Of a stretch of DNA of 64,000 nt, positions 1 to 10,640 are shown one piece after another. The position numbers and the translations under genes were made by a program. How positions within the stretch are numbered: position 1 is the stretch's first letter; every line of letters starts with the position of its first letter. Origin of the DNA: Biomphalaria glabrata (lineage: Eukaryota > Mollusca > Gastropoda > Planorbidae); NCBI RefSeq assembly GCF_947242115.1, contig NC_074718.1, positions 42,955,699 to 43,019,698 on the forward strand. Direction: 5' to 3'. The notes under the pieces are model-generated. The model was given only the letters and a program-made list of their open reading frames with translations, ran no database searches and had not been told where the DNA came from.

Positions 1-899
1 AAGGGAAAACCTTTGACTTGGTCTTGCAAAACCTTTTCACATTCGCGGCATGAGTTGGTTGTGGCTGGTTCAGTTTGGTTTGCACTGGCTTTGAGCTTCT
101 TTGACTTCTGGCCTCGCCTTAGGCTATTTCTCTTTGTTTCATGAGACCACACTGCTTGCTCCATGGCCAGGGAATCGATCTTGATCTTATTGTTTGTTCC
201 TGCTATTTTGTTTCCTCACACTTTAAAGTTATAAAGGAAGCTTAGAATGTTCACCTTCTGTAGTGAACACGTCTCATGTCAAGCTAGGCTTAGTCTCGTT
301 TTCAGAACGAGATTGATAAGATACAATAAGATAAGATAGGACATAGTTTTAGGCTCGAAAACTAACAGGAATAATCACTTGCATTGTCAAACAAAAAACA
401 AGCAAAATATTTTTTTTTTAATCTTTTGAAAAAAAAAAAAAAAAAAAAAAACTCATCTTAATGGGAAGGATTCCATCCTTAAAAATATTTCTACCAATAA
501 TGTTGAAGTTATTTCCCTTATTCGATAGCAAACAAAATAATTAATTACCAATAATTAATTGACTGTAATTGACTAATTGCGTATTTTTGTTTATTGTTTA
601 AAATTTTGTTTGGTACAATAATTAATAATTAATTAGCTTATCAATTGGATCGGAGATTGTGTGAGGGAAATAGCGTTAACAATTATTTAAGGGGACTAAA
701 CCCAACAATTTTAGCCACATATGTGAATACTGAAGGATTCGTTTCCCTTATTGCTATTAAACAAGATAATCCATTACCAGTAATACATTCTCTACATGGT
801 TACTTTTCTTAAATTGACTCATGTCTTGTCTATGTCAAAGAATAATTGTGCGAGGTTTGAACTTAGTCCGAGAAGTATTTGTGTGGGAGAAATAACGTG

Positions 900-985
900 T
901 TATCTTATCTTATCATATATAATACAGACGTTACTTCAAAAAGAAGATGATTACGTCCTACGCGTCATGCATATGCATGTGTTCA
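900..985 (-). mobile_element. LINE family A, 3' tail fragment
   Basis: The sequence reads, on the minus strand, as the 3' end seen at 46631-47780: a GCGTAGGACGTAATCATC block, then GTATTATATATG and ATAAG repeats. No coding remains. Confidence 0.6.
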
Positions 986-1194
986 CACTTTTTACCAGAC
1001 AGACAGAGTGAGTTTATATAAGCTTTGTAAAAAAAATAGAGAATAAACTGTGTTATCTGATTTCCATATTAATCCAAGTCTCCAAATCAGAGAGAAATAT
1101 TCACAAAATTACTTACCAAATGCGTGTTTAGCTTTAAGCCTAATATACTTATGGACAAAGTTCACTTTTCAATGTAAACACCGAATGCTACCGT

Positions 1195-1400
1195 GTATGT
1201 CTGTGGAAAAATCTAACCGCCTAGATTAAGGATAATGTCTGTGACAGAGCTCTATTTTAACCATGTTTGTCTGCTAACGTATCTAACCGCTCAGGTTTAT
1301 GTTAATGTTTGTAACAGAGTTTTATTTAACCATGTTTGTCTGTTAACATGTCTAATCGCCTAGATTTAGGTTAATGTCTGTGACAGAGTTTTTACCATGT
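1195..1400. repeat. 70-bp tandem repeat, about 2.8 units
   Basis: The phrase ATCTAACCGC recurs at 1211 and 1281, with a diverged copy at about 1351. Each is followed by a related stretch ending in GACAGAGT or AACAGAGT. The array abuts the splice acceptor of the exon at 1419. Confidence 0.7.
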
Positions 1401-1418
1401 TCATTGTTTCTTTCTCAG

Positions 1419-1478
1419 GGCCAGTGACAGTTTTTACTTTGATATTATTAGCACTTCCTTTAGTTATGACAGCTATAG
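1419..1478 (+). CDS. Penultimate exon of TMEM272-like gene
   Basis: Sixty bases encode one hydrophobic membrane helix (PVTVFTLILLALPLVMTAI). The first two bases complete a codon begun upstream and the last base starts the Gly codon finished at 2848. The acceptor and donor are both canonical. A 70-bp tandem repeat ends just before the acceptor. Confidence 0.72.
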
Positions 1479-3320
1479 GTAAGTCTTTGTGTCAGGTTTA
1501 GCATTTAAATGGAGTGTGTGTGCATGTGTGAGTGTCTATGTGACGGTGTGACCATATGAGTGTAGTATGTAAATGTAGGTATGTATGTGTGTGTATGTAA
1601 TGTATATGTGTGAGTATATTCAGCTTTGTAAAAATTTAGATATTTTGTTGCTGTTTTTTAATTTAAAAATATGTTATGTTACACGAGACCGTCATATATA
1701 TAATTGTTGTTGTTGGTGACAGCAGACGATCAATGAGGTCAGCTGACTTGCTGACTTGTCACGGGATACTTTAAACGTAGCTTTAATGGCAAGATGGCGG
1801 ATCATGCGACAAGAATTATTTAGGTCAGAAGATTCGATTCAGAGCGGGAATTTCTGTTGATCAGGACGCGACAGAATATCAACTTGTTATTCAAAAAATA
1901 AATTCTAAGGTCACACGCTCTTTCACATTTTTTTCGCTCAAACCTGATCTTGGGTAGTGAGACTTTCGTAATTCAATGGAATGAGATAGACATGATAGAA
2001 GCGTGGTCGAGAGGCTAAGTGCGCTTAAACTTGACTTGGCTTGGCTACCTAGAAGGGGGCTCGAGATTCGACACCCGACTCGGGCAGAGTTGTGTTTACT
2101 GAGCGCCTAAAGGCAGCACGGAAAACCAACTCCTAGATACCCCTCCCCCCCACTGGTCCACAAATGAGATTGGACCAAAAGCGCTCTGAGCATGCTATAA
2201 GTATAAAAGTAGCGCTATATAAAAGCTATAATAATAATTAGGATCCTTTTATCGAGTGGTTGATATAGAGAAAATAGGTTTAACTTTTTAAACGCATATA
2301 AAGTAAGTGCCTTTGGTCTTGGCCAATCAAGGACCGGGTCTAGAATTTAAAAAGTTAAAAAAAAAAAGAACCTCTTTGACGCGATCTAAGGTGGAAGATG
2401 TTTCTATGGCAAACGGCTAACGAGGGTGTTATGTGGCCAGCACAAAGATCAACCGCCTTTACTTCCGAACCTATCAGAGCTGGGCAGGGGCGTAGAAAGG
2501 ATTTGCCATCATTTTAGGGCCCGGAGTGATTCACCTATTTGTGGCCCAGCATTTTGCGTATAATTCAATATTTAATGTAATAAACACTCATTTTGCCCCC
2601 CCCCCCTTTTAAAAGGGGGACCGGGGGGATTTTCAAATTCTCCCCCTCCTCCCCCCACCCTAGCTACGCCACTGGAGCTGGGTGAACCTAAAAATCCCGA
2701 CTGAATATCAAAGTCTGTACAGATACTCAATTTCGAGACCCTTCGTTTAGAAACCAAGTGATTTATCCACTCGGCTACCACGACTCTCCTTAGAATATAG
2801 TGTAGGTAAATTAGAATTTGAATTGATTCCAAAATCTTTTCTTTCAGGTGTAAATTATCTTCACGAGTGCCCGAGGGAGCCAAAGCTCCCTATCTACCTG
2901 GTAGTGGGGGGCTGCTTTGGCATCATCAAGCTCATCTTTCTACTCTGGAAGCAGATCAAGCGGCATCGCGAAGACGTCATCGACCTGCACGACGACGACG
3001 ACCTCCTGACCATGACGCGGATGACCAACATGGCGCTCAACGTCTTCCTATCCGTCTGGTTCATCTTCGGCCACTACTGGCTGATCAGGATCTGGAAGCC
3101 GCACTTCAAGGCCCCGCTCCACGAGCCTAGGAACTGGTGCGACGAGACCGTCTTCTTCTTCACCTTCTGGCAGCTTGTCGTCTGCCACACCATCCTGGCT
3201 CTGGTCCTCGTGACGGCCGTCATCCTGTACTGCTGCTACGTCTGCGTCAAGTGCTTCGTCCACGACGACCGCTCCCACCCACGCCCGCTGGGCGACCAAG
3301 CCAGGGACACGGAGAGATGA
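1419..3320 (+). CDS. TMEM272-like four-helix membrane protein, 3' part (exons 1419-1478 and 2848-3320)
   Basis: Two exons join in phase: 1419-1478 follows a TTTCTCAG acceptor and ends at a GTAAGT donor after one base of a Gly codon, and 2848-3320 follows CTTTCAG and completes that codon. The joined peptide has a hydrophobic helix, then GVNYLHECP, then three more membrane helices (about LPIYLVVGGCFGIIKLIFLL, ALNVFLSVWFIFGHYWLI and WQLVVCHTILALVLVTAVIL), with charged cytoplasmic stretches and a short polar tail ending at TGA 3318-3320. Four helices with a Cys-Pro loop after helix 1 and a WCDET motif before the last helix are what I recall of the TMEM272-like family, which is expanded in molluscs; the family call is from memory. 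Function is unknown. The N-terminal exon(s) were not found and may lie before the window. The last exon is strikingly GC-rich at third codon positions compared with its AT-rich surroundings. Confidence 0.75.
1992..2241 (+). mobile_element. tRNA-derived SINE, family 2
   Basis: The tRNA-like head has an A-box-like TGGTCGAGAGGC and a B-box-like GATTCGACACC. It is followed by a unique body and a tail GCGCTATATAAAAGC with AAT repeats. A second copy at 36981-37212 is very similar by eye, so the family is young. It lies in an intron of the TMEM272-like gene, in the same orientation. Confidence 0.8.
2384..2790 (-). mobile_element. tRNA-derived SINE, family 1, split by a MITE
   Basis: The two halves (2384-2484 and 2683-2790) together match the family-1 SINE in reverse: body phrase ATGTGGCCAGCACAA, then a decayed tRNA head near 2730-2790. 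A 190-bp hAT-type MITE sits between them with an exact target duplication. Confidence 0.7.
2485..2674 (+). mobile_element. hAT-type MITE (CAGTGGCGTAGC family) nested in SINE
   Basis: The ends are CAGGGGCGTAG and CTACGCCACTG (imperfect inverted repeats). The 8-bp flanking duplication GAGCTGGG is exact (2477-2484 and 2675-2682). The interior has poly-C and poly-G runs and no coding capacity. Confidence 0.85.
2848..3320 (+). CDS. Last exon of TMEM272-like gene
   Basis: This exon encodes 156 whole codons after the split Gly: a Cys-Pro loop, helices 2-4 and a short polar tail. Only about 55 bp separate the acceptor from a SINE (2384-2790) in the intron. The upstream in-frame ATG at 2823 is intronic and is not a start. 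Confidence 0.78.
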
Positions 3321-4545
3321 CGTCAGACTTCCGCCAAGGCGAAACTTGTGCAACACGTTTAGCTGACGGCGGGAAAATAATCGGGAATTTCCAATTTTCC
3401 GATTTACTTATTTAAAAAAACAAACTAAAAACAAGGACTCAGACATTGTTATTCTGAAAAAAAAAAGAAATGGACCAAATAATGAAACGTAACAACGGAA
3501 TTGATATAACATGTTTAATCCGTTTATTTCAATACTCGTATTTTTATAGTGAAACATGTGCCTGGTATTGACATATGTAGAGTATTAATCCTTCCCACGT
3601 AAGCCTTCAATTTGTCATTAAAATCGCCCTCCGATCCTTTATCATGTGTTGGAGAAAACCACGATTCATTTATTTTTAAACGCTGTGCTATTTTTAGTTC
3701 TTTATTGCATCATCTCATCGGCTTACATGGCGCTTTATTCATTCTCTTTATTCTTATGACAATGATGCATTTAGAGGCTCAATTTTGAATATTCTTTGCG
3801 CTTGAAAATGTTTTCATTTTTGTGCTCTCCCTTTTTGCTATTGCCATACTGCAGAAAGATAAATCACTCACTTAATGGACAATATCAGGCGAAGGTGACA
3901 AGGTGTTCATCTAATATATAAAGCAGAATGTAAGGCGTATCTATATATGTATGTATGTATGTATGTCTCGCATAGAAATCAAAACCGTTTGACCAATCTT
4001 GATAAAACTTGGTATAAATGTTCCTTAGATCATGGCAAAGGCCGTAGTGTATTTTCAATGTCACCTCTCCCCCCCCCCCTCCAGATGTCCCTACTGATCA
4101 CACATTAACATTCACACACTCACACACACACACACACACACAAAACAGTTTTTTTTTTCTTCATGTATTAAAACAAAAATGTCCTTTCAAAACTATTGCT
4201 TTATAACGCCTCTTTTTTTTTAGCCAGCTTTGGGAAAGGGGTGGGGGTTGCTGAAGTGAGCGTTTAGAGTAATTTCTGGAAATTTATTTGTATTATGCAT
4301 GTTTCTGTCACTCCCCACATGTTGAGAACCGCTGCTTTATTTATTTTTTTTTCAAGATTTTTCAAGGGTTTTAAGATAAATGAAAACAATGTCAAGGATG
4401 TTAAAACGAACTTGAATGTTGCCAACTGCAAACGGAAGAACTTTAAAAAAAAATATTCTGCAGCGCTATAAAAATGCACTGAATTATCATTTAACTTTTC
4501 AAAAAATATCTAGCTTCTCAACACGTCCTAGATCCTGTACATATA
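3321..4545. other. AT-rich intergenic stretch
   Basis: No gene is seen. It holds the 3' flank of the TMEM272-like gene, homopolymer runs and a (CA)n microsatellite near 4117-4141. Confidence 0.6.
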
Positions 4546-4548
4546 AAT

Positions 4549-4835
4549 GTCAAGTTCCCCTTTCAGACCTTGCGTGCGAATTATAGGGCAGATGGTGTAA
4601 AGGCCATCTGTTTTTTGTGGCCCGCAGTTAAAGAGTGTGGCATGTGGCCAACACAACGTCCAACCTCCTACACTTTCCCCCAACTAATGTCAGATACCCA
4701 TTAAAGCTGAGTGGACTCAGAAGCGCCCTTATGATTCCAAAATTCAAAAAACCCAGTCTTTACCAAGATTCGTACCGAGGACCCCCCGGTTTGGAAGCTA
4801 AGTGCTTTAGTTCTCAGCCACCTTTCCTCCTTCTG
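4549..4835 (-). mobile_element. tRNA-derived SINE, family 1
   Basis: On the minus strand a tRNA-like head (GGCTGAGAACTAAAGCACTT and a B-box-like block) is followed by the body with CATGCCACACTC and the CCTATAATTCGC tail region. The copy is diverged, and the tail of a family A LINE follows directly. Confidence 0.75.
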
Positions 4836-4837
4836 TA

Positions 4838-4932
4838 CATATTACCTAAATGCATGACGCGTAGGACGTAATCATCTTCTTTTTTGAAGTAACGTCTGTA
4901 TTATATAAGATAAGATAAGATAAGATAAGAAA
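4838..4932 (+). mobile_element. LINE family A, 3' tail with (GATAA)n
   Basis: The block ATGCATGACGCGTAGGACGT is followed by GTATTATATAAG and four or more GATAA units. This is the sense-strand form of the tail found in reverse at 46631 and 52625. Confidence 0.7.
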
Positions 4933-4939
4933 AAAGTCC

Positions 4940-5445
4940 AGAAGCATTATCCCGTTGGTCGTTAGAAAGGCTTTTATCCAACAACCAGGCCTGGCCATGA
5001 GGCTCTCCACCCCTGTCCTATCTGAGGGCTCCCAGCGTTAGCGGCCATTATGACTGGGCATGAGGGGCCGTACCACGTACATGGCGCACCGTGCCTCTTT
5101 CCTTAGACCCACTCGCTACAAGTGGACGAAGGCAATGCTAACCATGGGGAGATTGCCTCATATTCCTATACTGTGACCGTCACTGTTCCGTGTAGGGACC
5201 GCCACTCCAGCTCCTGGTACTGATGTGGAACGGCGTGGCGGACTTTTTGGATTGGGACCCGGGCGTTTTTTCTCCATCCCAACCCCATGTGAGAGAAAAA
5301 AAAAGCTCACCCAGGGAAGCCCTGCCGGACCTGGTTCGCTACTCGTACCTAGCCTATCTAGTTACACTACTAGACGTTTCCACGGAGGCGCCACGCTGAG
5401 GCGACGGGTAGCTGGAATCCTCCGGTACATATTACCAGACTTCAC
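4940..5445. repeat. GC-rich unclassified interspersed repeat
   Basis: This GC-rich island in AT-rich DNA ends with a phrase (GTTTCCACGGAGGCGCCAC, then GCTGAGGCGACGGG) resembling the end of the repeat at 23262-23850. No open frame gives a recognisable protein. It is probably part of an unclassified element. Confidence 0.4.
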
Positions 5446-5449
5446 GAAA

Positions 5450-7044
5450 TATAGATCAGTAGCTCAGGCGGAAAAAAATACACTTAAAATACACTGTACT
5501 TGAACAGCCTATGCAAATATGTGCGTGTGTGTGTGTGTACACTACTACTCAGTAACAAAATAGGTCAGCAAAATGTGCATACAAGAAATAATGCACACAA
5601 CAGGACAAAAACCAATCAGAGAGTTCAGTGTACCAGTAGACATACATATACTCAGGCCGAAACACTACTGTCACGTTCGATACTGTTACTCCCAAGCGTA
5701 GAACTCCACAAAGTAGGTATTCGATTATTCTGTCAGATATCCAACTTCTGATAGGCTACTGGCTAAAGTTAATTCACTTGTCATCTGCATTTACTCATCA
5801 GATAGTAAAAATAAAAGATCTATCAAGATAGACCATGCACACAACAATAGTAACGGGCGACTACTCAAATTCCTCAAGAAGGATGGAAGATGAATGAATA
5901 ATAAACAATGAGATGTCAAGCTAATCTAGATCTAAGTTTACTCAAATAAATCTATACACCAAGAGCTAATGAATGCAACTATCCCCTAATAAAGTGTATT
6001 TAGTAAAAAATGTTATTTTATCGGCCATTTTTATCAATATTGTTTATTGTCTATTCTAACCCATCTGGCAATAGAAAGAAAAAAAAAACATAAAATATAG
6101 AAGAGCTTTAAAAAAAAAAATATAGTTTAATATAATTGACAAACAATATATAGGCTTCTTAATATTGATAGCAATAGTAACAATAGTTATAATATTTATT
6201 ATTTAAAAAAAATACATTTATTTAATAATCCTAATATGATTTCTGTATTATCCTAGAATGAATAGAATTGTGTATTTTATCTTGGATTAGATTTAATACC
6301 AGTAGAACTCTAAATAAGAATGCGGTGTTACTGATTGTTAGCATTTCCTTTCATTGTTTTTTATATTGTGATTTGTTTATGCTAGAGGAGAAATTATATT
6401 CAAATCTAACATTCGTAGCGTCACCCGCTCCCGAATTTAAAAAAAAAACAAAAACATTACTAACGATTTACCAAAGTGATCGCTGGTAAGTCTGGGTCTC
6501 AGCTAGTCTTACTTATCACATTTGTTTAGTCCCAGAGCTGCCGTTTGTATGTCTTATGTTATATTTGCTAAAACATCCAGACCGATATTTCAATTTACAC
6601 CGAAATTCTAAACTACGTTCAATATTGTGTAAAAATTAAACTTATAAAGGAAATAATCGGCTTGGTAATATTCATGTGTTTTAAAAGACAATCTATATGT
6701 AAATACATTTAGCGTTTTTCTAAAGTATTTATAGAGATTGTGCGCGTGAGCTTATAACGGAAATGTTGTTTTTTTTATATTGTTGGGTAATTCAAAAGCT
6801 TTTGACTATTATAAATCAAGATAAATAATACATGTAAGCGTAACTAATTTTAGAACAGTAATAATAAATGTAAAGTTTCTGAACGCGTAAATTTTTTATA
6901 ACATCACCATCTCAAAATTATATAAATTATCAGCCAATTCAACATTTAAATGTGTTTCATGGCTATTAAACTAAACAATGTAATTTTACAACAGACTATT
7001 TAAAAATTTTTGTGTGATCTCGTATAACATATAAATTAGGTTCA
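5450..7044. other. AT-rich intergenic stretch
   Basis: No gene, clear repeat or RNA gene is visible; short open frames here look random. Confidence 0.5.
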
Positions 7045-7292
7045 TAGGTATCACAAAAGAGATACAAAACACCTATAGCAAAGACTTACAGACACAAACA
7101 CTCTTTTGTTCCCCTGGCAATCAAATCATTAAATAAGAACAATCTGGTATAAACTTTGTCACATGTAAATTATGAGTGAGTCTGGTGTGAATGTACACTT
7201 TGGTTTCTTATAGTTATAATGCTTTTTTGTTTGGTGTAATGCACAAATTGTAAGACAAATTTCCATACGGACAATAAAGATTATTATTATTA
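7045..7292 (+). mobile_element. LINE 3' end with (ATT)n tail
   Basis: The frame reading YRHKHSFVPLAIKSLN resembles the C-terminus common to many LINE ORF2 proteins. It is followed by about 170 bp of untranslated sequence, an AATAAAG block and an ATT-repeat tail at 7268-7290. Confidence 0.5.
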
Positions 7293-7300
7293 TTATATTA

Positions 7301-7659
7301 AATCATCCAGAATCCAAATGTCTTACGGCATTCAATGTATACGAACTCGTTGCCGTTTACCAAGTTCAATTCTATTTTCGCCGTCCTTGACCCTATTTCT
7401 GCAGTAAGTTCCTTTCGAGAGCCGTACGCTATTCCTCTTAAATAGTCCAGAGCGATTAGTAAGACCAATAAACCTCTAGGCTTAATGAAGCCTATCTGCA
7501 TCTGCCTGTCTGAACAAGCCTCTGTCTGAGAAAGATCCAAACAGAGGCCAATTTGCACATCCCCATTACCGATGGCCCGTATCCGCCAAAAAGCAGAGCC
7601 CACCTGGGAAACTCCTATGTTCCCTCTCTGTACCGCATCAACCGTGCAGGTGTCCGCCT
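7301..7659 (-). CDS. Unidentified possible terminal exon (about 119 codons)
   Basis: On the minus strand a pyrimidine run ending in AAG at about 7660 precedes an open frame. It starts ADTCTVDAVQRGNIGVSQVG and runs to a TAA at 7298-7300. The peptide has four cysteines and alternating hydrophobic and charged residues, more protein-like than the random frames nearby. The other two frames close quickly. I do not recognise the family, and no upstream exon was found. The open frame also continues back to about 7768 without splicing. It directly abuts the ATT tail of a LINE, so it could instead be a fragment of an unknown element. Confidence 0.3.
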
Positions 7660-8123
7660 TAAAAAAAAAAAGTTCCTTGGAAGAACGGTGTGTGGATAGT
7701 GGTATGTTTGTTTGGGGGCCTTCCTCCATCCCCGCCTGTTCAATGGACTCGGTCCTTAAGCACCCCAACTGTGAGAGGGGGGAGGGGGGCTATTTTACTT
7801 TATTATTGGCCTAATCGTCTTCTGTAACGACCGCCTCTACCCGAGCTCTACGCTGAGGCTGAGAAGCGTGGGCAGGGGAGCACTATTCTAGACATGAATA
7901 GCATTCACTTAGATCTATTTATAGAGATATACACACACCAGGGATTCCCAAACTACTACTCCCCAAAGTTTTTTTTTCTTACCGTTGCTGACCTTTTAAA
8001 TTATTTCACAAATTTTACTTAGACCATCAGCTTATCAGTTTGAAAGTTCAATTTGAAAGTTTCATAAAACATCCATCCTTCCCTAATGGATCGATTGTGG
8101 CATAGTCCAACGGTACTCAAAGC

Positions 8124-8281
8124 CAAAGGCGTAGCTAGTGAGGGGGAGAATTTGAAAATCCCCCCCGAGGGCCCCCAAATGAGTGTTTTTTACAGTAAAT
8201 ATTAAGCCACATGCAGGGGCCCCCAAAAAGTTTAAGCCACCACGGCCCCCAAATGATGTCTAATTCCTAGCTAGGCCACTG
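8124..8281 (+). mobile_element. hAT-type MITE (CAGTGGCGTAGC family)
   Basis: The inverted ends are CAAAGGCGTAGCTAG and CTAGCTAGGCCACTG. The flanks CTCAAAGC and CTTAAAGC match at 7 of 8 bases. The interior has no coding. Confidence 0.75.
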
Positions 8282-8296
8282 CTTAAAGCATTGAAC

Positions 8297-8830
8297 TTAA
8301 ATATTTGTCGTTGACGCTCGTTGATTTGTAGCACCAAGCTTCTGGTAAACAACTAAACCGCTGTTCTGTGGCATTCTACGTCTCGAGAGACGATCTTTTC
8401 CCTTTGCAACTTCTTGTGTGACTAAGGAGGCCAATCCTTGATACACAGCTGCGATCGCAGGTTGGGCATATGTAATCACCAGGCGCCGTTGCATTATCAC
8501 CCTTCTTTCTGCTTCTGTTGTGTATGACATCTGCAATCCGTGACCCTTCCTTTATGCTCTCTCCCCATGTGGATCTGTCCAGTGCCACCTCTTCCCAGTT
8601 GCCAGTGTCGATTTTGAAGAGCTTCATGTCGCGTTTGCATTCATCCATATAACGTAAAAGTGGGCGACCAGCGGCTCTCCTGCCTTCTATTAGATCGCCA
8701 TACAGGATGTCCCGTGGAAGTCGACCTACTGGCATTCTACGAACGTGGCCAAGCCAGCCAAGGCGTCTGCTGCTGATAACAGAGCGGATGTCCTGGCACC
8801 CTGCTCTTCGTAGCACTTCCTCGTTGGTTA
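8297..8830 (-). mobile_element. LINE family C, ORF2 C-terminal fragment
   Basis: On the minus strand an open stretch of about 146 codons reads RRLGWLGHVRRMPVGRLPRD, then a GRRAAGRPLLR segment. It ends in a zinc-knuckle-like CPTCDRSCVSRIGLLSHTRS. This order (GHVxRM, GRPxxR, then a C2HC/C2H2 finger) is typical of the extreme C-terminus of a group of non-LTR elements. The reverse transcriptase core is absent. Confidence 0.75.
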
Positions 8831-9254
8831 TCTTATCCTGACACCTTATTTTAAAGATCCGCCTTTAGGCATCGGAGGTGGAAGACATTCAGTTTTTTTA
8901 TAGATACACCGCTGTAGGCGTATTATATTCTATAACCTCTTTATGAACGAAACTGAATAAAGCTTGTATGAAAATATATAGACACATTCAACTTGAGATG
9001 AAATTAAATAAAATTATTTTGAATGAAAATAACAATAAAAACACGTCTTCACACTCTGGCATCATGTAGCTTACGACAGCGCCGCTTACCTTGCATCATT
9101 CATCCTGTTTAGCCATCAACCAATCGCTAACTTCTCACCGTCACCATAGAAACACACACACTTACACACGCATGTTCCATAACAATACTATTGAAGGGAA
9201 TCCTTAAAAAGAGAACCTTTTCTCGGCAGGCTTTGCAATGTCACGAATAGGCTC

Positions 9255-9345
9255 TGAACCTAATGTGTGCGTGTATGTATACATATGTGTGTGTATGTAT
9301 ACATATGTGTGATTGTATGTATACATATGTGTGTGTATGTTGTGC
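9255..9345. repeat. GTGTATGTATACATAT microsatellite
   Basis: About five imperfect units of GTGTGTATGTATACATAT are present; each contains the palindrome GTATAC. Confidence 0.75.
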
Positions 9346-9479
9346 TTGCATTAAGTTTCTTGTGTGTCAATTTAAATTCTGAATACATCGGTATCAAGTG
9401 AGCAAAGAGGCAGAATGTTAACTTTAATGATGTCCTCCATAAAAATGTCCTATCTTCATCCTTAACCACATCCTAAATG

Positions 9480-9780
9480 AAGACATTGTCCCACACAAAG
9501 TCCTCTTCTGGTGTCCTCGCCTAAAGTCCTCTAGTTATGTCCTCAAGTGTTCATCTTTTTATGTCCTCTTATACCCTTATTACCTGTACATAATGTCCTG
9601 TTGATGTCCCCGACATATTTTCTATAGCTATGTCCTGCCGAGTTCCTTTCCCGATTTCCTCTACTTAAATCATGTGATCAACTTATGTCCTCTACTTAAA
9701 TCATGTGATTGACTTATGTCCTCTGCTTACGTCTTCTACCAGTGTCCTCTTTCTGTCACCATGACGACATAGTCTGCATG
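9480..9780. repeat. Decayed TGTCCTC-rich repeat tract
   Basis: TGTCCT recurs about every 15-30 bases over 300 bp, including two near-copies of a 30-bp phrase (CTCTACTTAAATCATGTGAT). It looks like an old minisatellite. Confidence 0.5.
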
Positions 9781-9920
9781 TCTTCTTTATTTCTTCTGAC
9801 ACCAGAGATTTATTTTTAGGTCGTGAGTTTTTGTTCTCGGCCTGATTCCTGCCGGAACTTTGATAAACAGTGCACTAGGACCCGACCTTTGAGTATTCAC
9901 AAGCAGCTCTCTCTCATTCT

Positions 9921-10015
9921 TCTTCTTCTTCTAGCCAGCTTTATTGCTGCTGAGCTGTCAGCTCTTTTGCAGACTGTGCCAAGGAAAAAAAAAGTGTGCT
10001 GTTTTCTTCAGTTGT
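9921..10015 (+). repeat. Interspersed repeat R2, copy 1
   Basis: About 90 bases (TAGCCAGCTTTATTGCTGCT and on to TTTTCTTCAG) recur nearly unchanged at 29117-29210. The class is unknown. Confidence 0.6.
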
Positions 10016-10437
10016 TCAGCACTGCCGTACAGGGTGTTGGTTATGTTGGGCTGTAGTGGAAGTAGGGTCTGCCCAAGGTGGATTAGGGAGGGGCATCTCT
10101 CTCTCATAAGTCTCATCTGCTCTCTCTAGCTCCCTATCATTCTGTCTAATATATCTAAAGAAACTAACGAATAATTGTAATTCCTGCTACAAATTAATTG
10201 TTGGTACCCAGGTCCACTGCTACAGCTATGCCCGATTAATTTCTGAACACTTGCATTGTCTTGCAAGCTTACCAGCCATTTCCAGGTCAGGGCATATGCG
10301 TTTGCTGCCCTAACCTTTCTGGACGTCAAAATTTAGTGGCCATCTGCCAAGTATATTTTGGGAGGGGGGAAAGAGGCATAACTCTTCTTTATTTCATGTG
10401 CCCCAATGTTTGAAAATACTATTTTCTCCCTTTATGG

Positions 10438-10632
10438 CAGCGGTTATCAACCTTTAATGCTCGGCGACCCCTTTTTACAATCCACCACTCTTCCGCGACC
10501 CCAGCACATACACACATACAGCAATAGAAGAATAGACAACAACAATCCTTATTTTCGATGGTCTTAGGCGACCCCTGGCAAATCGTCAATCCACCCCCAA
10601 GGGGGTCGCGACCCACAGGTTGAGAACCCCTG
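10438..10632 (-). mobile_element. hAT-type MITE (CAGGGGTTCTCAACC family)
   Basis: The ends CAGCGGTTATCAACC and GGTTGAGAACCCCTG are inverted repeats. An exact 8-bp duplication CTTTATGG flanks the element (10430-10437 and 10633-10640). Length is 195 bp with no coding. Confidence 0.9.
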
Positions 10633-10640
10633 CTTTATGG

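Noticed and set aside
5225-5751. Two successive plus-strand frames of 92 and 83 codons as a gene
   Set aside because: Composition is low-complexity, there are no splice or family features, and the first overlaps a GC-rich interspersed repeat.
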